A DNA stretch of 64,000 nt from Oscillospiraceae bacterium (GCA_017545185.1 JAFWQJ010000003.1:43615-107614); one strand, 5' to 3'; shown: positions 17,997 through 27,226, counted from the stretch's first letter. The notes: generated from the letters alone by a model not told the origin. A program made the numbers and translations.

Positions 17997-18794
17997 ATGG
18001 AATTGAAACTCGGCGACGTACAAACAACAGCACTGATCCCGCTGGCGATCAAGGCGAATGAGACACAGCGGAAGCATCCCCGCATCAAAGACCCGAAAGC
18101 TGTCGAGATCATCCGGTCGCTCAGAATCGACACGAAGCCCTACGATAAATTCATGTCGCATGAGGGCGTGATCGCACGGACGATCATGCTTGACCGTCAG
18201 TTAAAGGGCATCATCAAAAAAGCACCGGATACTGTCATTGTCAATGTCGGTGCAGGCTTTGACGACCGTTTTTCCAGAGTGGACAACGGCAGGATCCTGT
18301 GGTTTGACCTCGATCTTCCGGATTCGATCGCCGCAAGAAAAAAAGCCTTCCCGGAACGTGACCGCGTCACCATGATCGCAGGAAATGCACTGGAAAGCGG
18401 CTGGTGCAAACCGGTACAGGACGCACTCGCCGGCAAAAAGGCAAAACCTGTTTTCATTGCAGAGGGTCTGTTTATGTATCTGACGTTCGATCAGATCCGG
18501 ACATTTCTGGAGGTACTGAAAAGCAATTTTCCCGGCGGCGGCATTCTGATCGCGGAACAGAACTGCAAAGCGATGCAGAAAAGCGAAAAGCACCATGATA
18601 CGGTAAAAAATACCAATGCGCATTTTATGTCGGGGACGGATTCCGGACAGGAGATCGCAGATCTGACGGACAGAATCGAGTTTGTGGAGGAACACAGCTT
18701 CAATGAAGAAATGAGGAAATACAGCATCCGTGCAAAGCTCTTTGCGCTGCTGCTCCCGAAAATGAATGACCGCTGGGCGACCTTCCGCTGGTAA
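17997..18794 (+). CDS. class I SAM-dependent methyltransferase, leucine carboxyl methyltransferase-like
   Basis: The 265-residue protein resembles the LCM/Ppm1/Tcmp O-methyltransferase family. The N-terminal motif IPLAIKANETQRKHPRIKD lies before the SAM-binding loop VIVNVGAGFDDRF and the acidic WFDLDLPDSI, followed by FIAEGLFMYL. Bacterial members methylate carboxyl or hydroxyl groups of small molecules. It sits directly behind an iron-box promoter and 68 bases ahead of the HMA/feoAB genes, so it is probably iron-regulated. Its substrate is unknown. Confidence 0.8.
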   Translation: MELKLGDVQTTALIPLAIKANETQRKHPRIKDPKAVEIIRSLRIDTKPYDKFMSHEGVIARTIMLDRQLKGIIKKAPDTVIVNVGAGFDDRFSRVDNGRILWFDLDLPDSIAARKKAFPERDRVTMIAGNALESGWCKPVQDALAGKKAKPVFIAEGLFMYLTFDQIRTFLEVLKSNFPGGGILIAEQNCKAMQKSEKHHDTVKNTNAHFMSGTDSGQEIADLTDRIEFVEEHSFNEEMRKYSIRAKLFALLLPKMNDRWATFRW

Positions 18795-18830
18795 CAGAGA
18801 CCGTATGCAGACATTTTCCGATATCGTATA

Positions 18831-18846
18831 GTTAGCTATAGGTAAC
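18831..18846 (+). promoter_or_regulatory. GTTAG-N6-GTAAC dyad before the feo operon
   Basis: GTTAGCTATAGGTAAC matches the island dyad with one mismatch and ends four bases before the ribosome site of the next gene. Confidence 0.55.
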
Positions 18847-18862
18847 AAAGGAGGATGATGAC

Positions 18863-19237
18863 TTGTATTTTGCAATGACGGCAGCCGCCCTGTGCGGCGT
18901 GATCCTGATCGTCTTTTCGGTCGTGCATAAGATCCGGTACGGCGGGGGCTGCTGCGGCGGGCATGAAGCTGCTGCGGCAAAGATCCATGCGGCCGACCGC
19001 GATCTCTCACATTATCCGTATCAGTATACCGCGGAGATCGAAGGCATGGTCTGTTCGCACTGCGTTCGGAATGTGGAAAATGCCTTTCATGCAGATACGG
19101 GCATCCGCGCTGCTGTCGATCTTTGCCGCAAAACCGCAAGGCTCTATGCCAAGCATCCGCTGACACGGAAAGAAGCGGCAGCGATGCTGGACGGCACAAG
19201 CTATACACTGACTGAATTCAAGGAGGTAAAGGAATGA
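18863..19237 (+). CDS. membrane-anchored protein with heavy-metal-associated (HMA) domain
   Basis: Starts at TTG 18863, eight bases after GGAGG. Residues 1-20 are a single membrane helix (FAMTAAALCGVILIVFSVV), followed by a Gly/Cys-rich GGGCCGGH stretch resembling FeoB-associated Cys-rich peptides. An HMA fold follows with its metal-binding GMVCSHC. The last codons overlap feoA by four bases (ATGA). The arrangement suggests a small metal-binding membrane partner of the FeoB encoded two genes downstream. Confidence 0.75.
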   Translation: MYFAMTAAALCGVILIVFSVVHKIRYGGGCCGGHEAAAAKIHAADRDLSHYPYQYTAEIEGMVCSHCVRNVENAFHADTGIRAAVDLCRKTARLYAKHPLTRKEAAAMLDGTSYTLTEFKEVKE

Positions 19238-19461
19238 ATCTGGGCGAACTGAAAGAGAATTCCGAAGCCGTCGTCAGCGGCATTTCGGGGGATGCGCGGT
19301 TTATCAGCCGCATCACATCCATCGGTCTGACACCGGGCTGCCGTGTGCAGATCATCAAAAATGACAGGAACCGTCCTGTCCTGCTGTACTCGCGGGATAC
19401 GATGATCGCCGTGAACCGCAAAGAATGTGCAGGCATTACCGTTTCGGAGGTGAGAAAATGA
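19234..19461 (+). CDS. feoA: ferrous iron transport protein A
   Basis: This 75-residue protein is a FeoA SH3-like domain (ITSIGLTPGCRVQIIKND, ending in AGITVSEV). FeoA is a cytoplasmic accessory of the FeoB Fe(II) transporter. It overlaps both neighbours by four bases (ATGA), so HMA protein, FeoA and FeoB are translationally coupled. Confidence 0.92.
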   Translation: MNLGELKENSEAVVSGISGDARFISRITSIGLTPGCRVQIIKNDRNRPVLLYSRDTMIAVNRKECAGITVSEVRK

Positions 19462-21470
19462 GCGCAACGATCGCACTGCTCGGACAGCCGAACTCCGGCA
19501 AATCGACGCTGTTCAATGCGCTGACGGGCCTTCGTCAGCATGTCGGAAACTGGCCGGGCAAAACCGTCGAGAAAAAGGAAGGCACCTTCACGCACAAGGG
19601 CGATACCTATTCCGTGGCCGACCTGCCGGGCTCGTACAGTATGTCCGCAAACTCGGATGAGGAAGTCATCACGCGGGATTTCATCGCGTCCGGCAAGGCG
19701 GATGTGGTCTGCATACTGGCGGACAGCTCGCAGCTGGAACGCAGCCTGTTCATGCTCGCCGATTACGCCGGGCTTTCCGCGCCTTGCTTTCTGGTATTGA
19801 ATATGGCGGATGTCGCGAAGGAGCGCGGCAAGAAGATCGACGCAAAGAAAATCGAGCAGAAGCTCGGGATTCCGGTGATGCTGTTTTCTGCGACCGATAC
19901 GAAATCATACGACACGTTTTATGCGGCGCTGGAACGCGCGCTGAAAGAGAGATCACATATCAATGCCGCGGCGCTTGAGGCGGAATATGAAAAGATCGAC
20001 GGTTATCGGGATATCCGGCAGCGGATCTCGAACTGCGAGATCCCGGGGTATACCCCGATGTGGCTGACCGTCAAGACACTGGAGCATGACAAGGTCATCA
20101 CGGCAAAGCTGAAAAATGCGCTTCCGGATGAGATCATGGAGGAGATCGAACGGCATACCAAGGGGACGGAAACTGCGATCGCTGCCGGAGAATGCAAATT
20201 CAAATGGATCGACAGCATCCTGAACGGCGCCGTCACGGAGACCAAAACCAAAGCAGCGCTCGGCAGGCTTGACCGCATCTATACGCATAAATTCTGGGGC
20301 AAGCCCGCGGTCGTGCTGACGGTCCTGCTCGGCCTGCTCGCGTCCTTTATTCCGGCGCTGCCGGTCATGGGCGTCGGCTCCGGCGTGGATGCCCTGAACG
20401 CCGTGATCCGTTCGTCCATGCTGGGCGCAGGTGCTCCGGCGTTCCTGACCGGCCTGCTCTGCGATGTGCTGATCCAGTCGCTCTCCTATGTCATCAAAAT
20501 GCTCGGCTTTGTGTTCGGCGTCACGCTGGTGTTCGGACTGCTCGAGGAGATCGGCATCATGGCGCGCATTTCCTATGTATTCGACAACACAATGGGCAAG
20601 CTCGGCCTGCAGGGCAAATCGGTGATGCCCTTCCTCGTCAGCTTCGGCTGCACGATGGGCGGTGCCGCCGGAGCAAGAGTCATCGACAACTGGGGACAGA
20701 AGGTCCTGACGATCGCGCTGGCATGGGCAGTCCCCTGCGGCGCGGCATGGGCAATCATTCCGATGCTGTCAACGGTCTTTTTCGGCGCAGGCGCACCGCT
20801 TGTCATTGCCTCGCTGCTGCTGGTCATGCTTCTGCACATGTGGATCACGGCAAAGATCTTCGGCAGAAAGCTCGTGAAAACCGAGGACAAATTCGGCATG
20901 ATCATGGAGCTTCCGCCGTATCATAAGCCGAAGTGGGGCGCGTTGATGCGCTATGTGTTCGGCAGAACAAAGGATACATTTTTCCGCGTGGTGAAGGTCG
21001 TTCTGCTGGTCTGCGGCATCTTCTGGCTACTCAGCTACGGCGGCAGCACCGGCGAAAACAGCATTCTGGAAAAATTCGGTCTGGCGATCGAGCCGGTGAC
21101 AAAATTCTTCGGTATGCCGTGGCAGCTGTTCCTTGCGTTTATTGCATCCTCGGTCGGAAAGGAGGGCGCAGTCGGCGTCATCACGGCACTGTATTCCGGC
21201 GGTTCGATCGGCACGGCATTTTCCGAGGCCATGGCAGGCGGCGCAAGAGCGGCGAATCTCAATGAGCTGCTGCTCGCGAATGTCTCTCGCCCCGAAGCAC
21301 TTGCATTCATCTTCGCGATCACATTCAATCTGCCCTGCGTTGTGGCACTTGCCGCGACCTATCAGGAGATCCACTCGGTCAAATGGACTGCAAAGATCGC
21401 GCTGTATTATACGGTTTCGGCACTGCTGCTCGGCTGTATTGCCTATCATGCCGGACTGCTGATCTGGTGA
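19458..21470 (+). CDS. feoB: ferrous iron transporter FeoB (670 aa)
   Basis: Start ATG 19458 overlaps the feoA stop. The N-terminal G domain has GQPNSGKST (residues 9-17), the switch region NWPGKTVEKKEG, DLPGSYSM (G3) and NMAD (G4). Two transporter core repeats follow (FGLLEEIGIMARISYVFD; GAVGVITALYSGG). FeoB moves Fe(II) across the cytoplasmic membrane. This copy is compact, lacking the extra segment in the second FeoB at 40.9-43.4 kb. Confidence 0.95.
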   Translation: MSATIALLGQPNSGKSTLFNALTGLRQHVGNWPGKTVEKKEGTFTHKGDTYSVADLPGSYSMSANSDEEVITRDFIASGKADVVCILADSSQLERSLFMLADYAGLSAPCFLVLNMADVAKERGKKIDAKKIEQKLGIPVMLFSATDTKSYDTFYAALERALKERSHINAAALEAEYEKIDGYRDIRQRISNCEIPGYTPMWLTVKTLEHDKVITAKLKNALPDEIMEEIERHTKGTETAIAAGECKFKWIDSILNGAVTETKTKAALGRLDRIYTHKFWGKPAVVLTVLLGLLASFIPALPVMGVGSGVDALNAVIRSSMLGAGAPAFLTGLLCDVLIQSLSYVIKMLGFVFGVTLVFGLLEEIGIMARISYVFDNTMGKLGLQGKSVMPFLVSFGCTMGGAAGARVIDNWGQKVLTIALAWAVPCGAAWAIIPMLSTVFFGAGAPLVIASLLLVMLLHMWITAKIFGRKLVKTEDKFGMIMELPPYHKPKWGALMRYVFGRTKDTFFRVVKVVLLVCGIFWLLSYGGSTGENSILEKFGLAIEPVTKFFGMPWQLFLAFIASSVGKEGAVGVITALYSGGSIGTAFSEAMAGGARAANLNELLLANVSRPEALAFIFAITFNLPCVVALAATYQEIHSVKWTAKIALYYTVSALLLGCIAYHAGLLIW

Positions 21471-21739
21471 TGAATATGCAGAAGCTGTTGGAATTGTTAA
21501 AGGACGGGCACTCCCGCACCGTTGAGATGCTCGCGGCGGAGCTGCACACCTCTGCCGGTGACATCCGCCGTCAGATCGAATATCTGGAGCAGATCGGCGC
21601 AGTCAGACGGATCGCGTTTCCGAAGGGAAACGGCTGCAGCGGATGCACCGGCTGTGAGGGCGGAACCGGCTGCAAGGGCTGTATGCCGGCGGATGCGGAA
21701 AGCAATATGGGCGAAATGTGGGAGGTTGTATCAGTATGA
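21470..21739 (+). CDS. FeoC-like winged-helix protein with Cys cluster
   Basis: The ATG shares its A with the feoB stop (TGATG). Residues 1-45 form a winged helix (LKDGHSRTVEMLAAEL...RRQIEYLEQIGAVRRI). The tail has six cysteines in CSGCTGC...CKGC spacing, as in FeoC proteins, which may bind Fe-S or regulate FeoB. Length (89 residues) and position directly after feoB agree with FeoC. Confidence 0.78.
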   Translation: MNMQKLLELLKDGHSRTVEMLAAELHTSAGDIRRQIEYLEQIGAVRRIAFPKGNGCSGCTGCEGGTGCKGCMPADAESNMGEMWEVVSV

Positions 21740-22377
21740 CAAGCAGGGAATACAAGGCGCTTTCTGTGAAAGAGTTTACGAAAGCGGCGGAGATCTATGA
21801 ATCTGACCATGCCGGTGTGTACAATATCTGCAAAAAGGATTATCCGGATGTGCTGGCAGAGCTTGAAAAGGAACCGTTTACAGACCTGCTGGACTGCGGC
21901 TGCGGAACGGCTCCGATGATCTCTCTGCTGCATGAGAAATATCCGGAAAAGCACTATACCGGCATTGACCTGACACCGAAAATGATCGAGATCGCAAAGG
22001 CAAAAAAACTGCCGGGCGTTTCATTTGTGCTCGGTGACTGCGAAAACCTGCCCTTTTCAGACCGTTCTTTCGATGCGGTGATCTGCTGCGAGAGCTTTCA
22101 TCATTATCCGGATCCGCAGGCGTTCTTCAACAGCGTATCCCGTGTTCTGCGCCCGAACGGAAGGCTGATCCTGCGGGATATGACGATGAACTCTGCGGTA
22201 AAGCGCTGGTTCTGCAATCACATCGAAATACCGCTGTTCCATCTGGCCGGAAAGGGCGATGTCCGCATCTACGGCAGAAGCGAGATCCAGGAGCTGTGCA
22301 GAAAAGCCGGCCTTTCTATGGAATCCTTTGAAAAACGCGGATTCTGCCGGCTGCACTGTGTCATCAGAAAGCCCTGA
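21736..22377 (+). CDS. class I SAM-dependent methyltransferase
   Basis: The 213-residue protein has the methyltransferase 11-type SAM loop (LLDCGCGTAPMISLL), the acidic GIDLTPKMIEIA, and CCESFHHYPDP. It overlaps the FeoC-like gene by four bases (ATGA), so it is the last gene of the feo operon. It may methylate a small molecule linked to metal handling, but nothing in the sequence identifies the substrate. Confidence 0.83.
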   Translation: MTSREYKALSVKEFTKAAEIYESDHAGVYNICKKDYPDVLAELEKEPFTDLLDCGCGTAPMISLLHEKYPEKHYTGIDLTPKMIEIAKAKKLPGVSFVLGDCENLPFSDRSFDAVICCESFHHYPDPQAFFNSVSRVLRPNGRLILRDMTMNSAVKRWFCNHIEIPLFHLAGKGDVRIYGRSEIQELCRKAGLSMESFEKRGFCRLHCVIRKP

Positions 22378-22398
22378 ATCAGACACCGGAATCAAAGA

Positions 22399-22429
22399 AA
22401 AGGCACTTCGTCGGGAAGTGCCTTTTTTT
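22399..22429 (+). terminator. terminator of the first feo operon
   Basis: AAGGCACTT/AAGTGCCTT stem with a seven-base loop, followed by TTTTTTT. Confidence 0.88.
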
Positions 22430-22523
22430 GCCCGCAATGTCCTGACACCGCGCTTATTCGGGAGGGAGATTTCAACATTCTGTGTACTGTTATGTGCTGA
22501 ATGACGAATTTCTTTTCCGGCCG

Positions 22524-22575
22524 TTGACAGATCACACTTTTTTTGATATGATAACAGTGTTAGGTAACAGTGTTA
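22524..22575 (+). promoter_or_regulatory. TetR-gene promoter with two tandem operator copies
   Basis: TTGACA (22524-22529), 17 bases, TATGAT (22547-22552). The palindrome TAACAGTGTTA occurs twice (22552-22562 and 22565-22575), starting at the last base of the -10. This is the expected place for autorepression by the encoded TetR protein. Confidence 0.7.
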
Positions 22576-22592
22576 TGAACGGAGATGATGAT

Positions 22593-23210
22593 ATGGAAAA
22601 GGAATACGAGGCGCGGGAAAAGCTGATCGCCTGCGCAAAGAAGGAGTTTCTGGAAAAGGGATTTGCCAAGGCTTCTCTGCGGTCGATCAGCGCAGCAGCC
22701 GGCATGACGACCGGTGCGGTCTATTTCTTCTGCAAGGATAAAAACGGGCTGTTCGGCGCGGTCGTGGATGAACCGCTGAACCGGATCATGACACTGATCT
22801 CTGCGCATTTTTCCGCGGACATGGAAACGGATGTTTCACAGTTTCAGCATCATCCCGGCGACCATGACGATTTTGCGGAGGCTATGATCTCCATGCTGTA
22901 TGCCGACCGCGATGCACTGCTCATTCTGCTGGAAAAGTCAGCCGGTTCGCGCTATGAGGGCATCATCGACCGCTTTATTGAATTGATCGAGCAGCACAAT
23001 CTGGCACTTGCGGAAAAATATGCAGCTGCATTTCCCGGCAAGCGAATGAACCGGTATATGCTGCATTGGCTTTCGCATGTTGAGATCAATGCCTATGTGC
23101 ATCTGCTGACGCATGAGGATGATCCGCAGAAGGCACTCCGGGAGATCAAGCCGGTCATGGATATGCTGGTCGAGGGCTGGCTCGCGCATATTTTAGAGGA
23201 CGATATCTGA
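22593..23210 (+). CDS. TetR/AcrR-family transcriptional regulator
   Basis: The 205-residue protein begins with a TetR helix-turn-helix (REKLIACAKKEFLEKGF...ISAAAGMTTGAVYFFCKDKNGLF) and has an unassigned C-terminal ligand domain. ATG 22593 follows GGAG by nine bases. It precedes the ABC exporter genes on the same strand, and its promoter carries two TAACAGTGTTA sites, so it probably controls itself and perhaps the exporter. Confidence 0.88.
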   Translation: MEKEYEAREKLIACAKKEFLEKGFAKASLRSISAAAGMTTGAVYFFCKDKNGLFGAVVDEPLNRIMTLISAHFSADMETDVSQFQHHPGDHDDFAEAMISMLYADRDALLILLEKSAGSRYEGIIDRFIELIEQHNLALAEKYAAAFPGKRMNRYMLHWLSHVEINAYVHLLTHEDDPQKALREIKPVMDMLVEGWLAHILEDDI

Positions 23211-23241
23211 AAGGAAAAACAACCCCTTTCAGTATCCATAA

Positions 23242-23257
23242 GTTAGCAATAACTAAC
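23242..23257 (+). promoter_or_regulatory. GTTAG-N6-CTAAC dyad before the ABC exporter genes
   Basis: A perfect copy (GTTAGCAATAACTAAC), three bases upstream of the AAGGAGG of the ATPase gene. Confidence 0.65.
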
Positions 23258-23275
23258 GCAAGGAGGACATGACAT

Positions 23276-23977
23276 ATGTATTTACAGGTAAAGGACGTCA
23301 AAAAAAGCTACGGCAGGGACACAAGCTATGTACAGGTGCTGAAGGGCATCAATACGGAACTGGAGCGCGGACAGATGTGCGTGATCCAGGGCACGAGCGG
23401 CTCCGGAAAATCCACGCTTCTGAACTGCATCGGCGGACTGGACACCATGGATTCCGGCTCGATCACCGTGGACGGCAAAGAGATCTTCGGGCTGAAGCCG
23501 GCACAGCTTTCGGATTACCGCCGGGACAATCTCGGCTTCGTTTTCCAGTTTTACAACCTCGTGCCGAACCTGACCGTGCGGGAGAATATCCAGATCTGTC
23601 AGCATATTGCAGAAAACCCGCTGGACATGGACGAGCTTCTGGAAACGCTCGGATTAACAGAGCATCAGAATAAGTTTCCGGCGCAGCTCTCCGGCGGTCA
23701 GCAGCAGCGGACGGCGATCGCACGGGCGCTCATCAAGAATCCGAAGCTGCTGCTCTGCGACGAGCCGACCGGTGCGCTGGACTCCAAAACGAGCCGGGAT
23801 ATTCTCATTCTGCTCGAGGAGATCAACGCAAAATACGGCACGACCATGCTGATCGTCACGCACAATAATTCGATCAAAAACATGGTGCACAAGGTCATTC
23901 TCATCAAGGACGGACTGGTGAAAAAGGAATACATGAACGAGACCAGAACGCCCGCCGCGGAACTGGAGGATCTGTGA
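23276..23977 (+). CDS. ABC transporter ATP-binding protein (MacB/LolD type)
   Basis: The 233-residue ATPase has Walker A GTSGSGKST, the Q-loop in VFQFYNLVPNLTV, the LSGGQQQRTAIARAL signature, Walker B LLCDEPTGALD and the H-loop. It belongs to the MacB/LolD class that powers FtsX-like permeases. Its stop overlaps the start of the permease gene (TGATG). Confidence 0.92.
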   Translation: MYLQVKDVKKSYGRDTSYVQVLKGINTELERGQMCVIQGTSGSGKSTLLNCIGGLDTMDSGSITVDGKEIFGLKPAQLSDYRRDNLGFVFQFYNLVPNLTVRENIQICQHIAENPLDMDELLETLGLTEHQNKFPAQLSGGQQQRTAIARALIKNPKLLLCDEPTGALDSKTSRDILILLEEINAKYGTTMLIVTHNNSIKNMVHKVILIKDGLVKKEYMNETRTPAAELEDL

Positions 23978-26679
23978 TGAACAAGGTACTCAGGAAGCGG
24001 CTGCTGCGTGATCTGCGGGCAAATTCCGGGCGCTGTCTGGCATTGTTCCTGCTGTTTGTCATGGGCATCTATCTGGTCATTTCGATCGTCGGTTCATCCG
24101 AAATGATCATTCGGGGAACGGAGCGGCAAAAGGCGGTCAACATGGTCGAGGACGGTCAGTTCACGGTGTTCCTGCCGCTCACCGAAGATGATCTGTCCCG
24201 CCTGACAGCGGACGGGACCGTCATCGAACCGACCTTTTCATTCGACCTCAAAACAGACGAAAATGCAGCCTTGCGGCTGTTCCGCAGCAGAGACAAAATC
24301 GACCTGATCCAGCTTGACACCGGCAGTCTTGCAGCAAAAAGCGGCGAAGCCGTCGTTGAAAAGGGCTATGCCGAAGCACATGATCTGCACACCGGCGATA
24401 CGGTCAGAGCGAGCGGCTTCGATTTCAGAATCACGGGCATCGGCTCTGTGCCGGACTACGATATGTGCATTGCGAAATTCAGCGATTCGGCGGTCGAGCG
24501 AAGTGCGTTCGGTCTGCTGTTCGTGACCGGGGAACAGTATGATGCGATCCGGGACAGCGGCACGCAGAATGCCGAGGAATACACCTATGCTTACCGGCTC
24601 GGCAATACGACAGACGATGCGCTGAAGGAGAAGATCAGGGAAATCAAAATCGAGCCGGAGCAGATCGAAAACAGGTATTTCCGCGAAACGGTTGACGACA
24701 TTCTGCAGGAACGCAGGGACATCGAAAACGGCATCCGCGATCTGCATGACGGCGCGGATGAACTCGCTGACGGACTGCATGAGCTGACCGGTCACAACAG
24801 GGAATTGTGCGATGCGGCCAATGCGCTCTTTGCGCAGTATCTTGCGCAGGCCAATCAGACACTTGCCGCGCAGCATATTACACTGACAGAGGAAAACTAC
24901 GCAGATACGCTGGAATCGCTGATCGGGCAGACGCATTCGGATGAGCTTGCCGCGCTGAAAAGCAGCCTTGACGGGCTGGCGGAATTCCGGCAGGGCATCC
25001 ATGACTACACGGACGGCGCAGGCAGCGCTGCGGACGGTTCCGCGGAGCTTGCAGACGGCGTTTCGGAATTGAAAGAAAACACGGATGAACTGCTTGATGA
25101 AGTATTCAAGCTCGATATAGAAAATCTGACCTCGTTCGTGGCCGCAAAGGATAACATCCGCATTGCCGCCGCTGCCGGAGATGTTATCATGGACAGAAAC
25201 GCAGGACTGGTCGCCGGGATCATCATACTTGCGCTGTTTGCCTATGTGCTTTCGGTGTTTGTCGTGCATCAGATTGAGCAGGAGCAGAGCGTCATCGGTG
25301 CGCTCTATGCGCTCGGCGTGAAGAAGAAAGATCTCATGCTGCATTACATCACAATGCCGACGCTGATCGCATTTCTCGCGGCACTGGCCGGCGCGGCACT
25401 CGGCTTTTCGATCGGTGCGGAATCGCAGGCAAAGGACTCCTACGCCTACTTTTCGCTACCGGTCTTTGATATGATCTATCCGGCGTATCTGGTCATTTAC
25501 GCGCTTGTCATTCCGCCGGTGATCTCGGCTGCTGTCAATGCGCTCGTGATCAACAAAAAGCTTTCGCGCACTGCACTCTCCCTGATGAAAAACGAGCAGT
25601 CCGCAGGCAGCTACAGGCAGTTTTCGCTCAAAACCAAAAGCTTTCCGCGCCTGTTTGCGATCCGGCAGCTTGTCCGCGAATCCCGCTCCGCGATCGCAAT
25701 GGTGCTCGGCATGTGTGTGTCGGTCATGGTCGTGATCCTGGGACTCGACTGCTTTGTGATGTGCAAAGCGGTCAAGGACGATACGATCGCAGATACGAAG
25801 TATTCGTATCAGTATCTCTACAAGTACCCGGAGAAAACCGTGCCGGAAGGCGGCGAAGCGGCTTACATTGAAACACTTAGTACGGACTGCATGGGCTACA
25901 CGCTGGATGTGACGGTCATCGGCATTGACAGCGACAACAGATTTTTCGATGCAAAGCCCGAAAAGGGCAAAAACAAGGCCGTCGTCAATTCGTCTTTGGT
26001 CGAGCGTTTCGGGTATAAAACCGGCGACCGCATCCTGTTCCACAATGCCGCTGCCGATGCGGATTACAGCTTTACCGTGACCGGCGTCAGCGATTATTCC
26101 GTCGGCTTCACGGTCTTCATGGATATCGGCAGTATGCGGGAGCTGTTCGGGCAGGACGAGGATTATTTCAATACGGTCTATTCCGGTCAGGCGCTGGATA
26201 TTGACGAGGGCAGGCTGTATTCCGTTACGACAAAGGAGGATGTCACGCGCAGCGCAAGCGTTTATGTCAAACTGATGCGCTCACTTGTGTTCACGATGCT
26301 CACAGCGGGTTCGGTGATTTTCTGTGTTGTCATGTACCTGATGACAGGCGTGATGATCGACCGCAGCACAGCGGGCATTTCACTGATCAAGATCTTCGGC
26401 TACCGTCCGAAGGAGATCCGCGCGCTGTATCTGAACGGCAATCTGCTCATCGTGGCAGTCGGCGCACTGATTGCCGTACCGCTTGCAAAATTCCTCATGG
26501 ATGCGATCTATCCGAGCTTTATCCGCAATGTTGCCTGCTCGATGAAGCTTGCATTTCCGTGGTATCTGTATGCGGTCATCTATACGGCGGTACTCCTCAT
26601 CTACGCAGTCATCAACAGGATGCTCGTCGGAAAGATCCGGAGAATATCCCCGGCAGAGATCCTGAAAAACAGAGAATAA
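23977..26679 (+). CDS. FtsX-type ABC permease with large coiled extracytoplasmic domain
   Basis: The 900-residue permease has an N-terminal membrane helix (LALFLLFVMGIYLVISIVG). A long extracytoplasmic part includes helical repeats rich in DGADELADGL-type heptads (about residues 240-390). Two groups of FtsX transmembrane helices follow, near 410-530 and 770-890. Such exporters transmit force to surface substrates or export lipids or peptides; the substrate is unknown. It pairs with the upstream ATPase and resembles the second exporter at 36.4-39.9 kb. Confidence 0.85.
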   Translation: MNKVLRKRLLRDLRANSGRCLALFLLFVMGIYLVISIVGSSEMIIRGTERQKAVNMVEDGQFTVFLPLTEDDLSRLTADGTVIEPTFSFDLKTDENAALRLFRSRDKIDLIQLDTGSLAAKSGEAVVEKGYAEAHDLHTGDTVRASGFDFRITGIGSVPDYDMCIAKFSDSAVERSAFGLLFVTGEQYDAIRDSGTQNAEEYTYAYRLGNTTDDALKEKIREIKIEPEQIENRYFRETVDDILQERRDIENGIRDLHDGADELADGLHELTGHNRELCDAANALFAQYLAQANQTLAAQHITLTEENYADTLESLIGQTHSDELAALKSSLDGLAEFRQGIHDYTDGAGSAADGSAELADGVSELKENTDELLDEVFKLDIENLTSFVAAKDNIRIAAAAGDVIMDRNAGLVAGIIILALFAYVLSVFVVHQIEQEQSVIGALYALGVKKKDLMLHYITMPTLIAFLAALAGAALGFSIGAESQAKDSYAYFSLPVFDMIYPAYLVIYALVIPPVISAAVNALVINKKLSRTALSLMKNEQSAGSYRQFSLKTKSFPRLFAIRQLVRESRSAIAMVLGMCVSVMVVILGLDCFVMCKAVKDDTIADTKYSYQYLYKYPEKTVPEGGEAAYIETLSTDCMGYTLDVTVIGIDSDNRFFDAKPEKGKNKAVVNSSLVERFGYKTGDRILFHNAAADADYSFTVTGVSDYSVGFTVFMDIGSMRELFGQDEDYFNTVYSGQALDIDEGRLYSVTTKEDVTRSASVYVKLMRSLVFTMLTAGSVIFCVVMYLMTGVMIDRSTAGISLIKIFGYRPKEIRALYLNGNLLIVAVGALIAVPLAKFLMDAIYPSFIRNVACSMKLAFPWYLYAVIYTAVLLIYAVINRMLVGKIRRISPAEILKNRE

Positions 26680-26684
26680 AACCG

Positions 26685-26724
26685 AAAACGAGCTTATACA
26701 GAGTTGTATAAGCTCGTTTTGTTT
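26685..26724. terminator. bidirectional terminator between convergent genes
   Basis: A perfect 16-pair stem AAAACGAGCTTATACA/TGTATAAGCTCGTTTT (26685-26720) with a four-base loop. It serves the ABC permease gene on the plus strand and the DtxR gene on the minus strand. Confidence 0.92.
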
Positions 26725-26764
26725 GTGCATCAATCTGCGCTTTCTGTCCGGCGCGGACCGGGGT

Positions 26765-27154
26765 TCATTTTTCCGGGAGTTCAAATCCTTGTTCGGTCAT
26801 GAAGCTTTTTAGGCGCAGATAGGTTTCCTCGCTGATGATATGCTCCACCTTGCAGGCGTCCTTTTCGGCGGTGACCGGATTAACGCCGAGAAGCTCCGCA
26901 AAAAACTGTGTGATCAGCGTATGCCGCTCATAAACGGATGCAGCGTGCTTCAAGCCTGCTTTGGTCAGCTTCAGACCGCCGTCATCCGCAACGGTGATCA
27001 TCCCTTCCTCACGCAGCAGACGCATCGCACGGGAAACGCTCGGCTTGCTGAAGCCCAGCTCATTTGCGACATCAATGCTCCGTACAAAAGGGCTTTTCTT
27101 TGAAAGCAGATAGATCGTTTCTAAATAGTCTTCTCCGGATTCGTGCAGTGCCAT
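26765..27154 (-). CDS. DtxR/MntR-family metal-dependent repressor
   Basis: The 129-residue protein is the DNA-binding and dimerisation core of a DtxR/IdeR/MntR repressor: YLETIYLLSKKS..SIDVANELGFSKPSVSRAMRLLREEGMI, then LTKAGLKHAASVYERHTLITQFF, then EKDACKVEHIISEETYLRL, which supplies the Glu, Cys and His metal ligands. No SH3 domain is present. It is the best candidate to bind the GTTAG-N6-CTAAC dyads of this island, although its own promoter shows none. RBS AAAGGAGC precedes ATG 27154. Confidence 0.9.
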   Translation of the reverse strand: MALHESGEDYLETIYLLSKKSPFVRSIDVANELGFSKPSVSRAMRLLREEGMITVADDGGLKLTKAGLKHAASVYERHTLITQFFAELLGVNPVTAEKDACKVEHIISEETYLRLKSFMTEQGFELPEK

Positions 27155-27196
27155 AATATCATGCTCCTTTCAGTGTGCGAGCGTATATTGATATTA

Positions 27197-27226
27197 TAGC
27201 ATATTTATCATGTTCCTGTCAACTGT
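27197..27226 (-). promoter_or_regulatory. promoter of the DtxR-family gene
   Basis: Minus-strand TTGACA and TATAAT separated by 18 bases, between the repressor gene and the stop of the ATPase gene. Confidence 0.6.
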
